A DNA stretch of 64,000 nt from Pseudomonadota bacterium (GTDB lineage: Bacteria > Pseudomonadota > Alphaproteobacteria > Rhizobiales > MH13): positions 62,001-126,000 of the forward strand of contig JBCCPK010000002.1 in the NCBI GenBank assembly GCA_039024915.1. Direction: 5' to 3'. Below, in pieces: positions 36,506-45,449 of this stretch. Position 1 is the first letter of the stretch. Each line of letters starts with the position of its first letter. Position numbers and translations under genes: made by a program. Below the pieces are notes generated by a model. The model was given only the letters and a program-made list of their open reading frames with translations. It did no database searches and was not told where the DNA came from.

Positions 36506-37152
36506 GAACCGGGATAAGCAAACCAAGCCCATAGAAACAGGACAAACACACCACAAAGCACACCCAGAAAAAACAATCCCAGTCCGGGCCACAGGCTACG
36601 CTTTGTGCGGGTAGATGCGCTCGTTTGCTTCGGTGACTCAGGTAGTTTCATCTCGGACGAGCGATGGACCGGCTGCATGAGTTGGTGACTTGGCGGTCCG
36701 TCCAATTCGCGCTCGACCAACCGCTGTGCGATGTAATCGGCGACTGCATCGGTCATGGCATCGCGGTCAGAGCTCTCAAACAGGGTATCGGGCCCTTCGC
36801 GTCGCTGTCGACGCAAACGATATTGCGCGCTTTGCGGGTCGATATCCACATAGCTAAGCGTGTCCACGACTATACGATCACCGACCTGAGACGGGATCAG
36901 CTCGAAACGATCAACGGCATCAGTATCTGAAACCGAATTCAATTCTTCAGCGAGATCATCAAGCTGAAGGGCGAGATGGGACAGGGAGCTTTCGCGGTTA
37001 GCGAGCTCGCGGCGAAGCTGTTCTTCCTGCCTCCCCCGCGCCCTTTTTAGCGCGTCTGCGAGGCGGCCCGCTCGGCTGACGATCGGAACCACATTGTCGG
37101 ATGGCCGCGACTGCGCGTAACCGCCGGTACGATCATGCTCACCATCCACCAT
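36502..37152 (-). CDS. Unknown protein with coiled coil and C-terminal membrane anchor
   Basis: A 216-residue protein. Residues 25-75 are charged and likely coiled coil (ALKRARGRQEEQLRRELANR, LALQLDDLAEELNS). The middle region (80-145) is mixed alpha/beta. A Ser/Thr/Lys linker leads to one C-terminal hydrophobic helix (about 188-212), giving a tail-anchored arrangement. No domain is recognised. It lies 23 nt upstream of ackA on the same strand and overlaps the phosphoesterase gene convergently by 4 nt. Confidence 0.6.
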   Translation of the reverse strand: MVDGEHDRTGGYAQSRPSDNVVPIVSRAGRLADALKRARGRQEEQLRRELANRESSLSHLALQLDDLAEELNSVSDTDAVDRFELIPSQVGDRIVVDTLSYVDIDPQSAQYRLRRQRREGPDTLFESSDRDAMTDAVADYIAQRLVERELDGPPSHQLMQPVHRSSEMKLPESPKQTSASTRTKRSLWPGLGLFFLGVLCGVFVLFLWAWFAYPGS

Positions 37153-37175
37153 CAGCGCTTAGCTCCAGCCACAAC

Positions 37176-38345
37176 TTACCCTTCCGCCAGATCAATCGCG
37201 GCGTGGGCGATAACTGCCTCTTCATCAGTCGGCAACACCATAACCTCCACCTGTGACCCGTCAGGGCTGACGACATCGGCATGCTGGTCGTTCTTCGATG
37301 GATCAATGGATAAACCTAGCCACCCAAAGTCGGCACAAATACGTTCACGGACGACAGCCGAGTTCTCGCCGATACCCCCAGTAAAGACCAACGCGTCCAG
37401 CCCGCCCAACACCGCCGTCATCGCGCCAATTTCACGCCGAATGCGGAAAACGAAATAATCGATAGCGTCTTGCGCTCGCGGACGGTCGCTCTCCAACAAG
37501 ACCCGCATGTCATTGCTGATGCCAGAAATGCCCAGAAGACCGGACTCACGGTACAAAAGATCGGTGAGCTCCGCCCTGTCGAGCCCATGCGTTTCCATAA
37601 GGTAGATCAGGACTCCTGGGTCGAGCTGACCGCACCGCGTTCCCATCGGAAGACCGTCAAGCGCTGAAAATCCCATTGTGGATCCGATGCTTTGGCCCTC
37701 TCGGATGGCGCACATGGATGCCCCGCTTCCCAAATGCGCCACGATAACTTTCGCCTTTGCGAATTTTGGATCGCGCCGACCCAGTGCCTCGCTGATCGAA
37801 GTGTATGAGAGACCATGAAAGCCGTAACGACGAACGCCCTCGTCAAAGAAGCGATAGGGCAACCCAAAAGTGTCGTTCACAAATGGGTGCCTTCGATGAA
37901 ACGCGGTGTCGAAGCATCCAATCTGCGGCACGCCCGGAAACGCCCGGCGTGCAAGCCGGACGCCTTTAAGATTGAAGGGCTGGTGAAGCGGTGCAAGAGG
38001 CTCCAACTTCGCGAGCTCAGACAACGAAGCATCGTCCAAGACGATCGGGTTCGTGTAGGTCAGGCCGCCATGAACGATCCTGTGGCCAATCGCGTCGATG
38101 TTGCCAGCGGATTGGTGTTGGGAACTCCAGCGAAGCAGCGTTTCGAAGGCGGACGATAGATCGCCGGACTGTTCAAGCCCTAAGGCAAAATCCTCGCCAG
38201 TTGACAGCTCGATTGTCAGGCTATCGGGCGCTTTTCCAGCGTCGAAATGCCCTTTGAACAGACGGGATGGATCTCCTTCTGTTCGCTTGAAGCCGCTGAA
38301 CTTCAAGCTTGAGGAGCCTGCGTTGAATGTCAGAACGATACCCAT
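37176..38345 (-). CDS. ackA: Acetate kinase
   Basis: A 389-residue kinase for the reversible acetyl phosphate + ADP to acetate + ATP step. Motifs: LTFNAGSSSLKFSG at the N-terminus, VAHLGSGASMCAI, TMGFSALDGLPMGTRCGQLD and FTGGIGENSAVVR. The ATG at 38345 overlaps the pta stop by 1 nt (TGATG); an upstream in-frame codon would add 22 residues that read through the pta tail. Coupled to the MaoC-Pta gene, giving a complete acetyl-CoA to acetate route. Confidence 0.96.
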   Translation of the reverse strand: MGIVLTFNAGSSSLKFSGFKRTEGDPSRLFKGHFDAGKAPDSLTIELSTGEDFALGLEQSGDLSSAFETLLRWSSQHQSAGNIDAIGHRIVHGGLTYTNPIVLDDASLSELAKLEPLAPLHQPFNLKGVRLARRAFPGVPQIGCFDTAFHRRHPFVNDTFGLPYRFFDEGVRRYGFHGLSYTSISEALGRRDPKFAKAKVIVAHLGSGASMCAIREGQSIGSTMGFSALDGLPMGTRCGQLDPGVLIYLMETHGLDRAELTDLLYRESGLLGISGISNDMRVLLESDRPRAQDAIDYFVFRIRREIGAMTAVLGGLDALVFTGGIGENSAVVRERICADFGWLGLSIDPSKNDQHADVVSPDGSQVEVMVLPTDEEAVIAHAAIDLAEG

Positions 38346-39817
38346 CAGGACGCATCGCCATCTTGGGCACCGAAAAGGCCCGGAGCGACCGGTAATCCCG
38401 TCCTCAACCAAACCTCATAGAGGACCGCGAGCGCACACGATGCTAATCGCGCTTTGTCGCCATCTGCCCTACTTGTCAGGATGACGGGGACACTGGCTCC
38501 CACCAGAAGCCCAGCAGCTTCCGCGTTGGCCAGGAACGTCAGCTCCTTAGCGAGCATGTTGCCCGCCTCAAGATTGGGCGCCACGAGCACATTGGCATAG
38601 CCAGCAACAAGGCTGGTGATGCCCTTGGTGCGGGCGGCACCAATATCGACGGCATTATCCATCGCCAATGGACCGTCAACCATGCCGCCCGTTATCTGAC
38701 CACGATCCGCCATCTTCGAAAGCACAGCTGCATCAATTGTCGATGGCAGGGCGGGGTTGACCGTCTCCACCGCTGATAAGATCCCCACCTTGGGAACGTC
38801 GAACCCAATAGCTCGCGCCAGGTCGATAGCGTTCTGAACGATGTGGACCTTGGTTTTTAAATCTGGGGCAATGTTGATCGCCGCATCGGTAATGAGAATT
38901 GGGCTTTGACGGCCGGGCACGTCCATAACGAAAACATGGCTGATACGCTTGCCTGTCCGAAGCCCGCCATCAGACTTCAAAACATGCTTCAGAAGGTGAT
39001 CGGTGTGCAAATGCCCCTTCATCACCGCGCGTGCAGCGCCCTGGTGAACCAATTCGACCGCACGCGCAGCCGCTGTAGGCTCATCTTCAATATCGATCAG
39101 TTCAATGCCTTGAAGTGAAATCGAAAGTTCACCGGCAGCCTCTGCTATCCTTGATCTCGATCCGACCAAAATCGGCTTAATCAGCCCCTCATCTCGTGCG
39201 AGAAGCGCGCCCCCCAGCGAATTGGGATCATCCGGAGCAACCACAGCAACCGGCATTGGGGGCAATTCTTGAGCGCGAGCCAGAAGCGCATCGAAATGCG
39301 CATGTTTTTGCACCTGAAGGTCTGGGACGTCGATATCGCCAAGAAAAAGAGGGCGGCTTGGCGCCCGCACACTTGCTTGACCGTCAACAAGCAATGCGTC
39401 GTCTGCGCTCCGTACGGTCGTCGCCAGCAAAACCTCACGCGCCTCGCGAAGCTCGAGCACCTTCAGACTTATGCGCAGTAAGTCGCCTACGCTTGCCCGG
39501 GCATGAAACCTCAGGTTCTGCGACAGATACAGGCTACCGGGACCAGGCAGGTGATTACCAAGCGCCGCAGAAATCAACGAAGCCAGCCACATGGATGGTG
39601 CGAGCGGCACGTCGTCGACGCCATCGCCGGTATAATCGGTGGTGGGCAAATGAAGCGGATTCCGATTGCCCGAAGAATGGGCGAAAACAATGAGGTCGTT
39701 TTGGGTACACAACCGCTCAACAGTCACGGTCTGGCCAACCTCGAGCTCATCAAAAGGCACGTTTACCGGACGCGGCTGCGCGTCAGAAAGTTTTTGGGGG
39801 GAAGCTGTGTCGTTCAT
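38345..39817 (-). CDS. pta: MaoC-like hydratase / phosphate acetyltransferase fusion
   Basis: A 490-residue two-domain protein. Residues about 15-155 form a hot-dog MaoC-type (R)-enoyl-CoA hydratase domain; AHSSGNRNPLHLP resembles its catalytic Asp/His segment, although the usual Asp seems replaced. Residues about 175-480 are the phosphate acetyl/butyryltransferase domain (ARAVMKGHLHTDHLLKHVL, RISHVFVMDVPG, TDAAINIAPDLKTKVHIVQN). Such fusions are well known in alphaproteobacteria. The acyl group used is not certain: acetyl fits the partner ackA, longer acyl would fit the hydratase. ATG 39817 is chosen; a GTG 10 codons upstream is possible. Confidence 0.9.
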   Translation of the reverse strand: MNDTASPQKLSDAQPRPVNVPFDELEVGQTVTVERLCTQNDLIVFAHSSGNRNPLHLPTTDYTGDGVDDVPLAPSMWLASLISAALGNHLPGPGSLYLSQNLRFHARASVGDLLRISLKVLELREAREVLLATTVRSADDALLVDGQASVRAPSRPLFLGDIDVPDLQVQKHAHFDALLARAQELPPMPVAVVAPDDPNSLGGALLARDEGLIKPILVGSRSRIAEAAGELSISLQGIELIDIEDEPTAAARAVELVHQGAARAVMKGHLHTDHLLKHVLKSDGGLRTGKRISHVFVMDVPGRQSPILITDAAINIAPDLKTKVHIVQNAIDLARAIGFDVPKVGILSAVETVNPALPSTIDAAVLSKMADRGQITGGMVDGPLAMDNAVDIGAARTKGITSLVAGYANVLVAPNLEAGNMLAKELTFLANAEAAGLLVGASVPVILTSRADGDKARLASCALAVLYEVWLRTGLPVAPGLFGAQDGDAS

Positions 39818-39894
39818 CAGATTTAAGTCGGGGCTACAAATCAGCACGACGTAGCCAACCCCGATGACCGCGTCATGTCAAAGCCGGGCAATAC

Positions 39895-40623
39895 CTACCC
39901 TCTTTTGTCGGTCATGAGGCCTCGCGTGCCCAGATAACGTCCGATTGGCGTGTCGGGATCGCTGTCCATCAGCCTATCAAACGGCCCGTCCTGCGCGATG
40001 CTGCCCTTATCGATAAAGACGAGGCGTTCACAAAGAGGTTGAAGCTCATAAGGCGAGTGAGAGATGATCAACATCGTGAGGTGATGCTGGGATTTAAAGC
40101 GAGCCAGTAAGTCGGTGAACCCCGCACGCATTGAAGGCCCCAGCGCAGCAAAAGGTTCATCCAGAAGAAGAACCGGCCGATCCCGAACCAATGCGCGGGC
40201 GAGCGCTACGCGCTGCGCTTCGCCACCTGAAAGCGTGTGGGCGCGCCGGTCTTCAAATCCCGCTAACCCAACCTGATTCAGAGCATCGAGCACAACCGAT
40301 AAGTCACTGGATTTTCGCGAAAATTGTGGGCTGATTCCAAGCCCAACATTGGTCGCGACATCAAGATGATCGAACACATTGTTCGACTGGAACATCATGG
40401 ACACAGGGCGGTGAGCCGGTGGTGACGCCGTATGGTTTTTGCCGTCGAGACAGACGCTGCCTCTGTCGATAGGCAGGAACCCACCAAGCATGGCTAACAG
40501 CGTCGATTTCCCAGCTCCGCTCGGACCGATAAGGCCCACACCCTCGCCCTTCGAAATGCTCAAGTCATAGGTGAAGTCCGCGCCCGTCGAGAATGAAATG
40601 CCCGCACCTTCCATCTCAATCAT
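39895..40623 (-). CDS. thiQ: Thiamine ABC transporter ATP-binding protein
   Basis: A 242-residue ABC ATPase. Walker A GLIGPSGAGKSTLLAML, signature LSGGEAQRVALARAL, Walker B VLLLDEPFAALGP and the switch histidine in IISHSPYEL are all intact. It overlaps thiP by 4 nt and is third in a thiBPQ operon preceded by a TPP riboswitch, which fixes the substrate as thiamine or its phosphates. The MaoC-Pta gene follows 77 nt downstream and may be partly co-transcribed. Confidence 0.95.
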   Translation of the reverse strand: MIEMEGAGISFSTGADFTYDLSISKGEGVGLIGPSGAGKSTLLAMLGGFLPIDRGSVCLDGKNHTASPPAHRPVSMMFQSNNVFDHLDVATNVGLGISPQFSRKSSDLSVVLDALNQVGLAGFEDRRAHTLSGGEAQRVALARALVRDRPVLLLDEPFAALGPSMRAGFTDLLARFKSQHHLTMLIISHSPYELQPLCERLVFIDKGSIAQDGPFDRLMDSDPDTPIGRYLGTRGLMTDKRG

Positions 40624-42212
40624 AGGGAGATCCTGTTGATCCGATCGGCGAGCCAGATAAGCGCGAAGACGAACAGCGCCAACGCCAGCGCGACGCCAGC
40701 AGCGTCGGTGGTCCGGTAACTTCCCATCAGGTTGAGGATCAGGATAGGCAGAGTCACAAGGTCATAAGCCCCGAAGATCGCCGCGGCACCAAGGTCGCCG
40801 ACCGACAGCACAAGAGCGAAGGCGCATGCAGCTGCGAACGGGCGAGCGAGTACCGGTGCATCAATCAAAACGAAGCGCCGCCATCCAACAAGCCCCAAGC
40901 CTGCACACAAGGAACCATATCTGCGCATCGCCGCCTGGTGCGCTGGAGCAAGAACGCGCAGAACGAAAGGAAGAGCCATCAGTGCGTTGACGATAATCAC
41001 CATCACAGCGGCCAGAGCCGTCTGATGAGCAGCGCCGCGCAGCAGTATAAACCAACCAGCACCAAGGATGATTGGTGGAATAGCGAGGACAGCCGACCCA
41101 ACCGACGCGTAGCCGGCCATATAAAGGCCTCGAGCCACACCTCGTGGCGCAAGACCGCGATCCCTGCCAACAGCCAGCAAGTACGCCCCCGTCACCGACA
41201 AACACGCTGAGCACGCCGCAATGACCAAGCTCGTGATGGTAGCAGACCAAAGCCTTGGAAGGAGCACGAGCCGCTCCCATTCAGCACCAACACCGGCAGC
41301 GGCCAAAGCGACGAGCGGGGCCAGCAAGAGAAGCCCGTAAACGCCCAGCAAAGCCAAAACACTCCGGGGCAAATTCTCCCCGCCCATCTGCGGTCGGGAT
41401 GAGGTTCCCGCCCTATCGTCGGGCGCACCGCCAAATCGATGTAAGACGAGAAGAATTGTTGTTGCCAACACCAGTTGCGCCAACGTGAAAACGGCCGCAA
41501 GGCCGGGGTCGAAGTCAAAACGGAGAGCCTGGTAAATCGCGACCTCGTAGGTGGCGGACGCGGGCCCACCACCAAGCGTCAGGACAATCGTGAACGACCC
41601 GATGCAGAGCATCAGCACGAGCCCGGCGACCGCCGGAAGATGCGGGAGCAAAAGTGGTGCCTCAAGCAGACGAACGCGCGACCACCCCGATAGGCCCAAC
41701 TGATCGGCTAAACGAAACACGGTGTCGGGCTGGCGCTCAAGATGCGTAATCATCAAACGCGCAGCGAGAGGCAAGTTGAAGAAGACATGGGCAAGAACGA
41801 CCCCTCCCATGCCGAAGATCGATAACCTCATATCAAGGCCAAGGAACTGCAGCAGATCGGAGACCGTACCACTGCGGCCCCAGACCTGAAGCAGACCAAT
41901 GACTGCAACGAGCGGTGGAAGCGCGAGAGGCAGAGCCAGCAGTCGAATGATCCAGTCCCGCCCCATGAAGCGTCGATAACGGATCACAATCAACGCGAGC
42001 GGGATTGCACCCAAGATCGAAAGCCCAACCGATAAAAAGGCCTGAGAAAGCGTAAAGCCCAGTATGCGCAGGGCGTATGGGCTGGCGAGCCGATCGATAG
42101 GCAGGCCGAGCGGCCCACCGTCCGCCGCGCTGATGAGCGCGACCAGTGCCACCAGCGTAAAGCCACCAAAGCCCAAGAGGACAAAAGAACCAGAAACGAG
42201 CGCTCGGTTCAC
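40620..42212 (-). CDS. thiP: Thiamine ABC transporter permease
   Basis: A 530-residue inner-membrane protein with two fused permease modules of about six helices each. The cytoplasmic EAA-like loops appear as RLADQLGLSGWSRVRLLEAP (first half) and RRYGSLCAGLGLVGWRRFVL (second half). This duplicated layout is typical of ThiP and ferric-iron type permeases; the riboswitch and ThiB point to thiamine. It lies 25 nt after thiB and overlaps thiQ by 4 nt. Confidence 0.94.
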   Translation of the reverse strand: MNRALVSGSFVLLGFGGFTLVALVALISAADGGPLGLPIDRLASPYALRILGFTLSQAFLSVGLSILGAIPLALIVIRYRRFMGRDWIIRLLALPLALPPLVAVIGLLQVWGRSGTVSDLLQFLGLDMRLSIFGMGGVVLAHVFFNLPLAARLMITHLERQPDTVFRLADQLGLSGWSRVRLLEAPLLLPHLPAVAGLVLMLCIGSFTIVLTLGGGPASATYEVAIYQALRFDFDPGLAAVFTLAQLVLATTILLVLHRFGGAPDDRAGTSSRPQMGGENLPRSVLALLGVYGLLLLAPLVALAAAGVGAEWERLVLLPRLWSATITSLVIAACSACLSVTGAYLLAVGRDRGLAPRGVARGLYMAGYASVGSAVLAIPPIILGAGWFILLRGAAHQTALAAVMVIIVNALMALPFVLRVLAPAHQAAMRRYGSLCAGLGLVGWRRFVLIDAPVLARPFAAACAFALVLSVGDLGAAAIFGAYDLVTLPILILNLMGSYRTTDAAGVALALALFVFALIWLADRINRISL

Positions 42213-42237
42213 TGTCTGCTCAACCGACCGGACGAAA

Positions 42238-43251
42238 CTACCGATCGACCGCGTTCAACCATTCATCAACCCACTCACCACGACGCTCGGCCACTATTTG
42301 CGGGTCGAGCAGCAAGGCTTGTGTCGGTTCGACAAGCCGTTCAAACGGCTCAGGCAGGGCTTCAGACCCGGGGGCCACAGGCAGCATCCAGTTGGTGACG
42401 GGAATAACCGATTGCGCCTGAGGAGAGATCAGGAAAGCGAGAAACTCTCTTGCAAGATCGAGCTCGCCAGACTGCGCTACAGCCGCCGCGATCTCGATCT
42501 GGATGTAGTGGCCTTCCTCAAACGCGGCGGCCTGATAACGCCCCTCCTCCTCGACGACCATGTGATAGGCAGGAGATGTTGTGTAGCTCAGCACCATAGG
42601 CGCTTCGCCTTGAGTGAACAGTCCGTACGCTTCGCTCCAACCGGGCGTGACCGTCAAAATGGTATCAGACAATTCTTGCCAACGTTCAGCGGCGTCATCG
42701 CCAAACACAGCCTTCATCCAGAGCAGAAAGCCAAGGCCCGGTGTCGATGTCCGCGGGTCTTGAATAACCAACGGCTGCGAGCCGTCGCTGGCGACGAGTT
42801 CCGCCAGCGATGTGGGCGGCGTTTCGATCGCTTGGGTGTCGTAGATCACTGCAAAATAGCCATAGTCGAACGGGACGAAAGTCTCGTCTTGCCATTCCAC
42901 CGGCAGCTCGAGCGTCGAAAGATCGGTTTCGTGAGGCGCCAACAGACCGGTCTGCTGCGCTTCCGCCAACAGGTTGGTGTCAAGCCCAAGGACGACGTCC
43001 GCGTCAGTTGTGTCCCCTTCGAAGCGCAGCCGATTAAGGACAGCCACGCCATCGCCTGGAGCAACCCAATCGAGCGTACAGGAGCACTGAGCCTCAAAGG
43101 CCTCTGTGAGAACAGGGCCTGGGCCCCAGTCTGCAATGAAACTATCATAGGTGTAGATCGTCAGGACTCGTTCCTGCGCCCAAGCGCTGCCCGCGAAGCT
43201 GACGGGAACCACTAAAGCGACGGCAAAGCGGATCGCACGTGACAGATACAT
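42238..43251 (-). CDS. thiB: Thiamine-binding periplasmic protein
   Basis: A 337-residue solute-binding protein. Signal peptide about 1-25 (IRFAVALVVPVSFAGSAWAQ); the mature protein begins with LTIYTYDSFIADWGPG, the ThiB hallmark. FDYGYFAVIYDTQAI and GLGFLLWMKAVFGDDAAERW are also typical. The start is ATG 43251 with GAGGGG 9 nt upstream; an in-frame ATG at 43347 lies inside the riboswitch and is not used. First gene of thiBPQ. Confidence 0.95.
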   Translation of the reverse strand: MYLSRAIRFAVALVVPVSFAGSAWAQERVLTIYTYDSFIADWGPGPVLTEAFEAQCSCTLDWVAPGDGVAVLNRLRFEGDTTDADVVLGLDTNLLAEAQQTGLLAPHETDLSTLELPVEWQDETFVPFDYGYFAVIYDTQAIETPPTSLAELVASDGSQPLVIQDPRTSTPGLGFLLWMKAVFGDDAAERWQELSDTILTVTPGWSEAYGLFTQGEAPMVLSYTTSPAYHMVVEEEGRYQAAAFEEGHYIQIEIAAAVAQSGELDLAREFLAFLISPQAQSVIPVTNWMLPVAPGSEALPEPFERLVEPTQALLLDPQIVAERRGEWVDEWLNAVDR

Positions 43252-43329
43252 GAATGTTATCCCCTCGATAGCGACCCGGAAACAGCGGTGATCATGGGGG
43301 AAGACTGCTTTGTTCAAGCACGCCAGCCC

Positions 43330-43422
43330 AAATCCCTCCGCCGGCATGATCCGGATCAGGTTCTACGGGTTGGCGTAAGCGTTGTTCGCTTTCCGCCTCT
43401 CAGCCTCTTGGGCACCCCGGTG
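43330..43422 (-). promoter_or_regulatory. TPP riboswitch (THI element)
   Basis: On the minus strand the conserved parts occur in order: CGGGGTGCCC, CTGAGA, a variable arm, ACCCGTAGAACCTGATCCGG, then ATCATGCCGGCGGAGGG. This matches the thiamine pyrophosphate aptamer consensus. It sits about 80 nt upstream of thiB. Between aptamer and start, the run CCCCC (minus-strand reading of 43296-43300) can pair with the thiB Shine-Dalgarno GAGGGG (43261-43266), suggesting translational control. No T-run terminator is seen. Boundaries are approximate. Confidence 0.93.
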
Positions 43423-43500
43423 AGCAAGCCGCAAACTACGCGCCGTAGGGGCCCTTGTCTACCGCTTGAAACACGATGCAAGTCATGCGACTGCGACACG

Positions 43501-44163
43501 ATGGCGACCGAAGCGGATACGCGCTATGCAATTCTCCTGGGCGGTGACGTAACCGCGTCGCAAGCGCTGAAAAAGCTCGTGCCGGGACGTCGCGTGATCG
43601 CCGCGGACGGAGGCATTCGACACGCCCGGCACCTTGGTTGTGATATTGAGCTTTGGGTTGGCGACTTCGACTCGGCGTCCGCATCCGATCACAATCAGTA
43701 TGCGCAGGTCTCGCGGCTCTCCTACGATCCCGAAAAATCCGATACCGACGGCGCCCTAGCAATTGCCGAAGCGAAGAAGCGAGGGGCGACCGACATCGTC
43801 CTTGTGGGCGCGCTGGGCGGCCGGTCCGACCACACTTTTGCTCTGATGACACAAGCCATTGCGCTTTACGGAGAGGGGCTGGATGTCGTTTTAACCGACG
43901 GGGTGCAGTTTGCGGTGCCGCTTGGAGACGAGGAAATACACTTGGCCCTTCAAAATGGTGATCGTTTCAGTGTGCTTGGATTTACCGAAATGCAGGGCCT
44001 GAACCTTCACAACGCAAAGTGGCCATTGGTCGGGGCCAACGTTCCGTTTGGTAGCACTCTGACCATCTCAAACGAAGCGCAAGGGCCAGTAACCGCTTCC
44101 CTTGCCAAAGGGCGAGCTCTGTTGATCTGGTCTGCGTCACAGCCGGACGAGGTGGTTCAATGA
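43501..44163 (+). CDS. Thiamine diphosphokinase
   Basis: A 220-residue enzyme that makes thiamine pyrophosphate from thiamine and ATP. Motifs: VIAADGGIRHARHLG, ELWVGDFDSAS, and YDPEKSDTDGALAIAEAKKRG, typical of the thiamine pyrophosphokinase catalytic domain, then GGRSDHTFALM. ATG 43501 is used; a frame continues upstream but overlaps the opposite-strand riboswitch and is not conserved. Divergent from thiBPQ, so import and activation of thiamine are encoded back to back. It overlaps the convergent lacI-type stop by 7 nt. Confidence 0.92.
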   Translation: MATEADTRYAILLGGDVTASQALKKLVPGRRVIAADGGIRHARHLGCDIELWVGDFDSASASDHNQYAQVSRLSYDPEKSDTDGALAIAEAKKRGATDIVLVGALGGRSDHTFALMTQAIALYGEGLDVVLTDGVQFAVPLGDEEIHLALQNGDRFSVLGFTEMQGLNLHNAKWPLVGANVPFGSTLTISNEAQGPVTASLAKGRALLIWSASQPDEVVQ

Positions 44164-45272
44164 ACAGCGCCGTTTGCTTCAGGACGCCCTCGCCTTGTTG
44201 GGGAGCCGTCTGAAGATCGCCGAACCAGGGTTGGCTCCAAGACAACCTGAAAACCATCGGGCTGGGCGCCGGCCATAATGGAAAAAAGCGTCGATATCAG
44301 CCACTTGCCAATCTTCTTGGTTGGTTGGCTCATCGTCGTCAAGGGAGGCGACGTCGAAGATCCTAGCGGAACCCCGTCATAGCCAGTCACCGACACATCG
44401 CGCCCAACAGCGTATCCACGCGACGTGATCGCCTGAATGGCACCAATGGCAACGATGTCGGCCGGGCAGACTATCGCGGTCGGCTGATGCGAGTTTGTGC
44501 CATCAAACAACTGCGCGACAGCCATCTGACCGCTTGCCGATGTATGTTCACTTGAGACGATCTCAACATCCTCGGCAGATAAGCCACACGAGCGAGCGCC
44601 CCGGTCAAAGCCAGCGCGTCGTAGCCTTGCAAACGTCGCATCGTCTTTCAGGTCTAGGTACGCGAAACGCCGGTGCCCTAACGCGCAAAGATGATCGACC
44701 ATGCGGGCGATCGCCGCTTCATTGTCCATATCTATGTAGGCAAACGGCGTTTCCGTCTCCGCTCGGCCGTAAACCACAAAAGGAACCCGCATCTCCTGCA
44801 AAAGCGCGATGCGAGGATCATGATCGCGGGAATTGGTAACAATGAAGCCAGCGGTTTTCTGCGCCGAGATCAGGCGGCGGTATACATCGACCTCCTCTTC
44901 GCCCTCACGCACCGTTGCAACAAGCAAATCAAAATCCTTCTCTGCCAGCGCAGAGGCAAGAGCATCGAGAAAATCCGACAGAAAGGGGTCGCTCATTGGC
45001 CCGTTTGCAGACGGCAAAATAAAAGCGACGGTTTCAATGCTTCCACGCGCCAGCTGCCGGGCACGGGAAGATGGCCGGTAGTTCAGCTCACGCGCAAGTT
45101 TCAAGATTCGGTCGCGGGTCGCTTCGGCTATGTCGGTGTAGCCGTTGAGCGCACGCGAAACGGTGGCAGGCGCCACCCCCGCACGCTCAGCGAGATCATT
45201 TATATTGATCCCCGCGTTTGTCCTCACCCTACGGGATCGATCTGAGACTGCTCCGGTCACCTTCTTGGTCAC
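44157..45272 (-). CDS. LacI-family transcriptional regulator
   Basis: A 371-residue regulator. Helix-turn-helix: NINDLAERAGVAPATVSRAL, then the hinge helix NYRPSSRARQLARG. The remainder is a periplasmic-binding-protein-like sugar sensor with FAYIDMDNEAAIARMVDHL and GYDGVPLGSSTSPPLTTM. GTG 45272 with GGAGGG upstream is preferred over an in-frame codon at 45401, leaving a 24-residue lead before the helix-turn-helix. It is downstream of the MATE/isomerase genes on the same strand; those genes or the distant mannosidase operon are likely targets by inference. Confidence 0.9.
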   Translation of the reverse strand: MTKKVTGAVSDRSRRVRTNAGININDLAERAGVAPATVSRALNGYTDIAEATRDRILKLARELNYRPSSRARQLARGSIETVAFILPSANGPMSDPFLSDFLDALASALAEKDFDLLVATVREGEEEVDVYRRLISAQKTAGFIVTNSRDHDPRIALLQEMRVPFVVYGRAETETPFAYIDMDNEAAIARMVDHLCALGHRRFAYLDLKDDATFARLRRAGFDRGARSCGLSAEDVEIVSSEHTSASGQMAVAQLFDGTNSHQPTAIVCPADIVAIGAIQAITSRGYAVGRDVSVTGYDGVPLGSSTSPPLTTMSQPTKKIGKWLISTLFSIMAGAQPDGFQVVLEPTLVRRSSDGSPTRRGRPEANGAVH

Positions 45273-45449
45273 CTGGCCCTCCTGCGCGAAGCGGGTTTGA
45301 CCCACTTTTTTGTTTCCGCGCGGCCTGCTAGCGGATTGATTTGCCACCAACCGCCGACGTTTCTCCCGTCCGCCGGTACCGTTTTCACAGGCAGCAAGCA
45401 ACCATTGCCATAGTCTGATCGCTTCCTTCCAGCCACATTGAACGGGCCG

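Noticed and set aside
42064-43215. A 383-codon plus-strand reading frame
   Set aside because: It is antisense to thiP and thiB, both of which are clearly real, and its composition is Arg/Pro-rich without domains.
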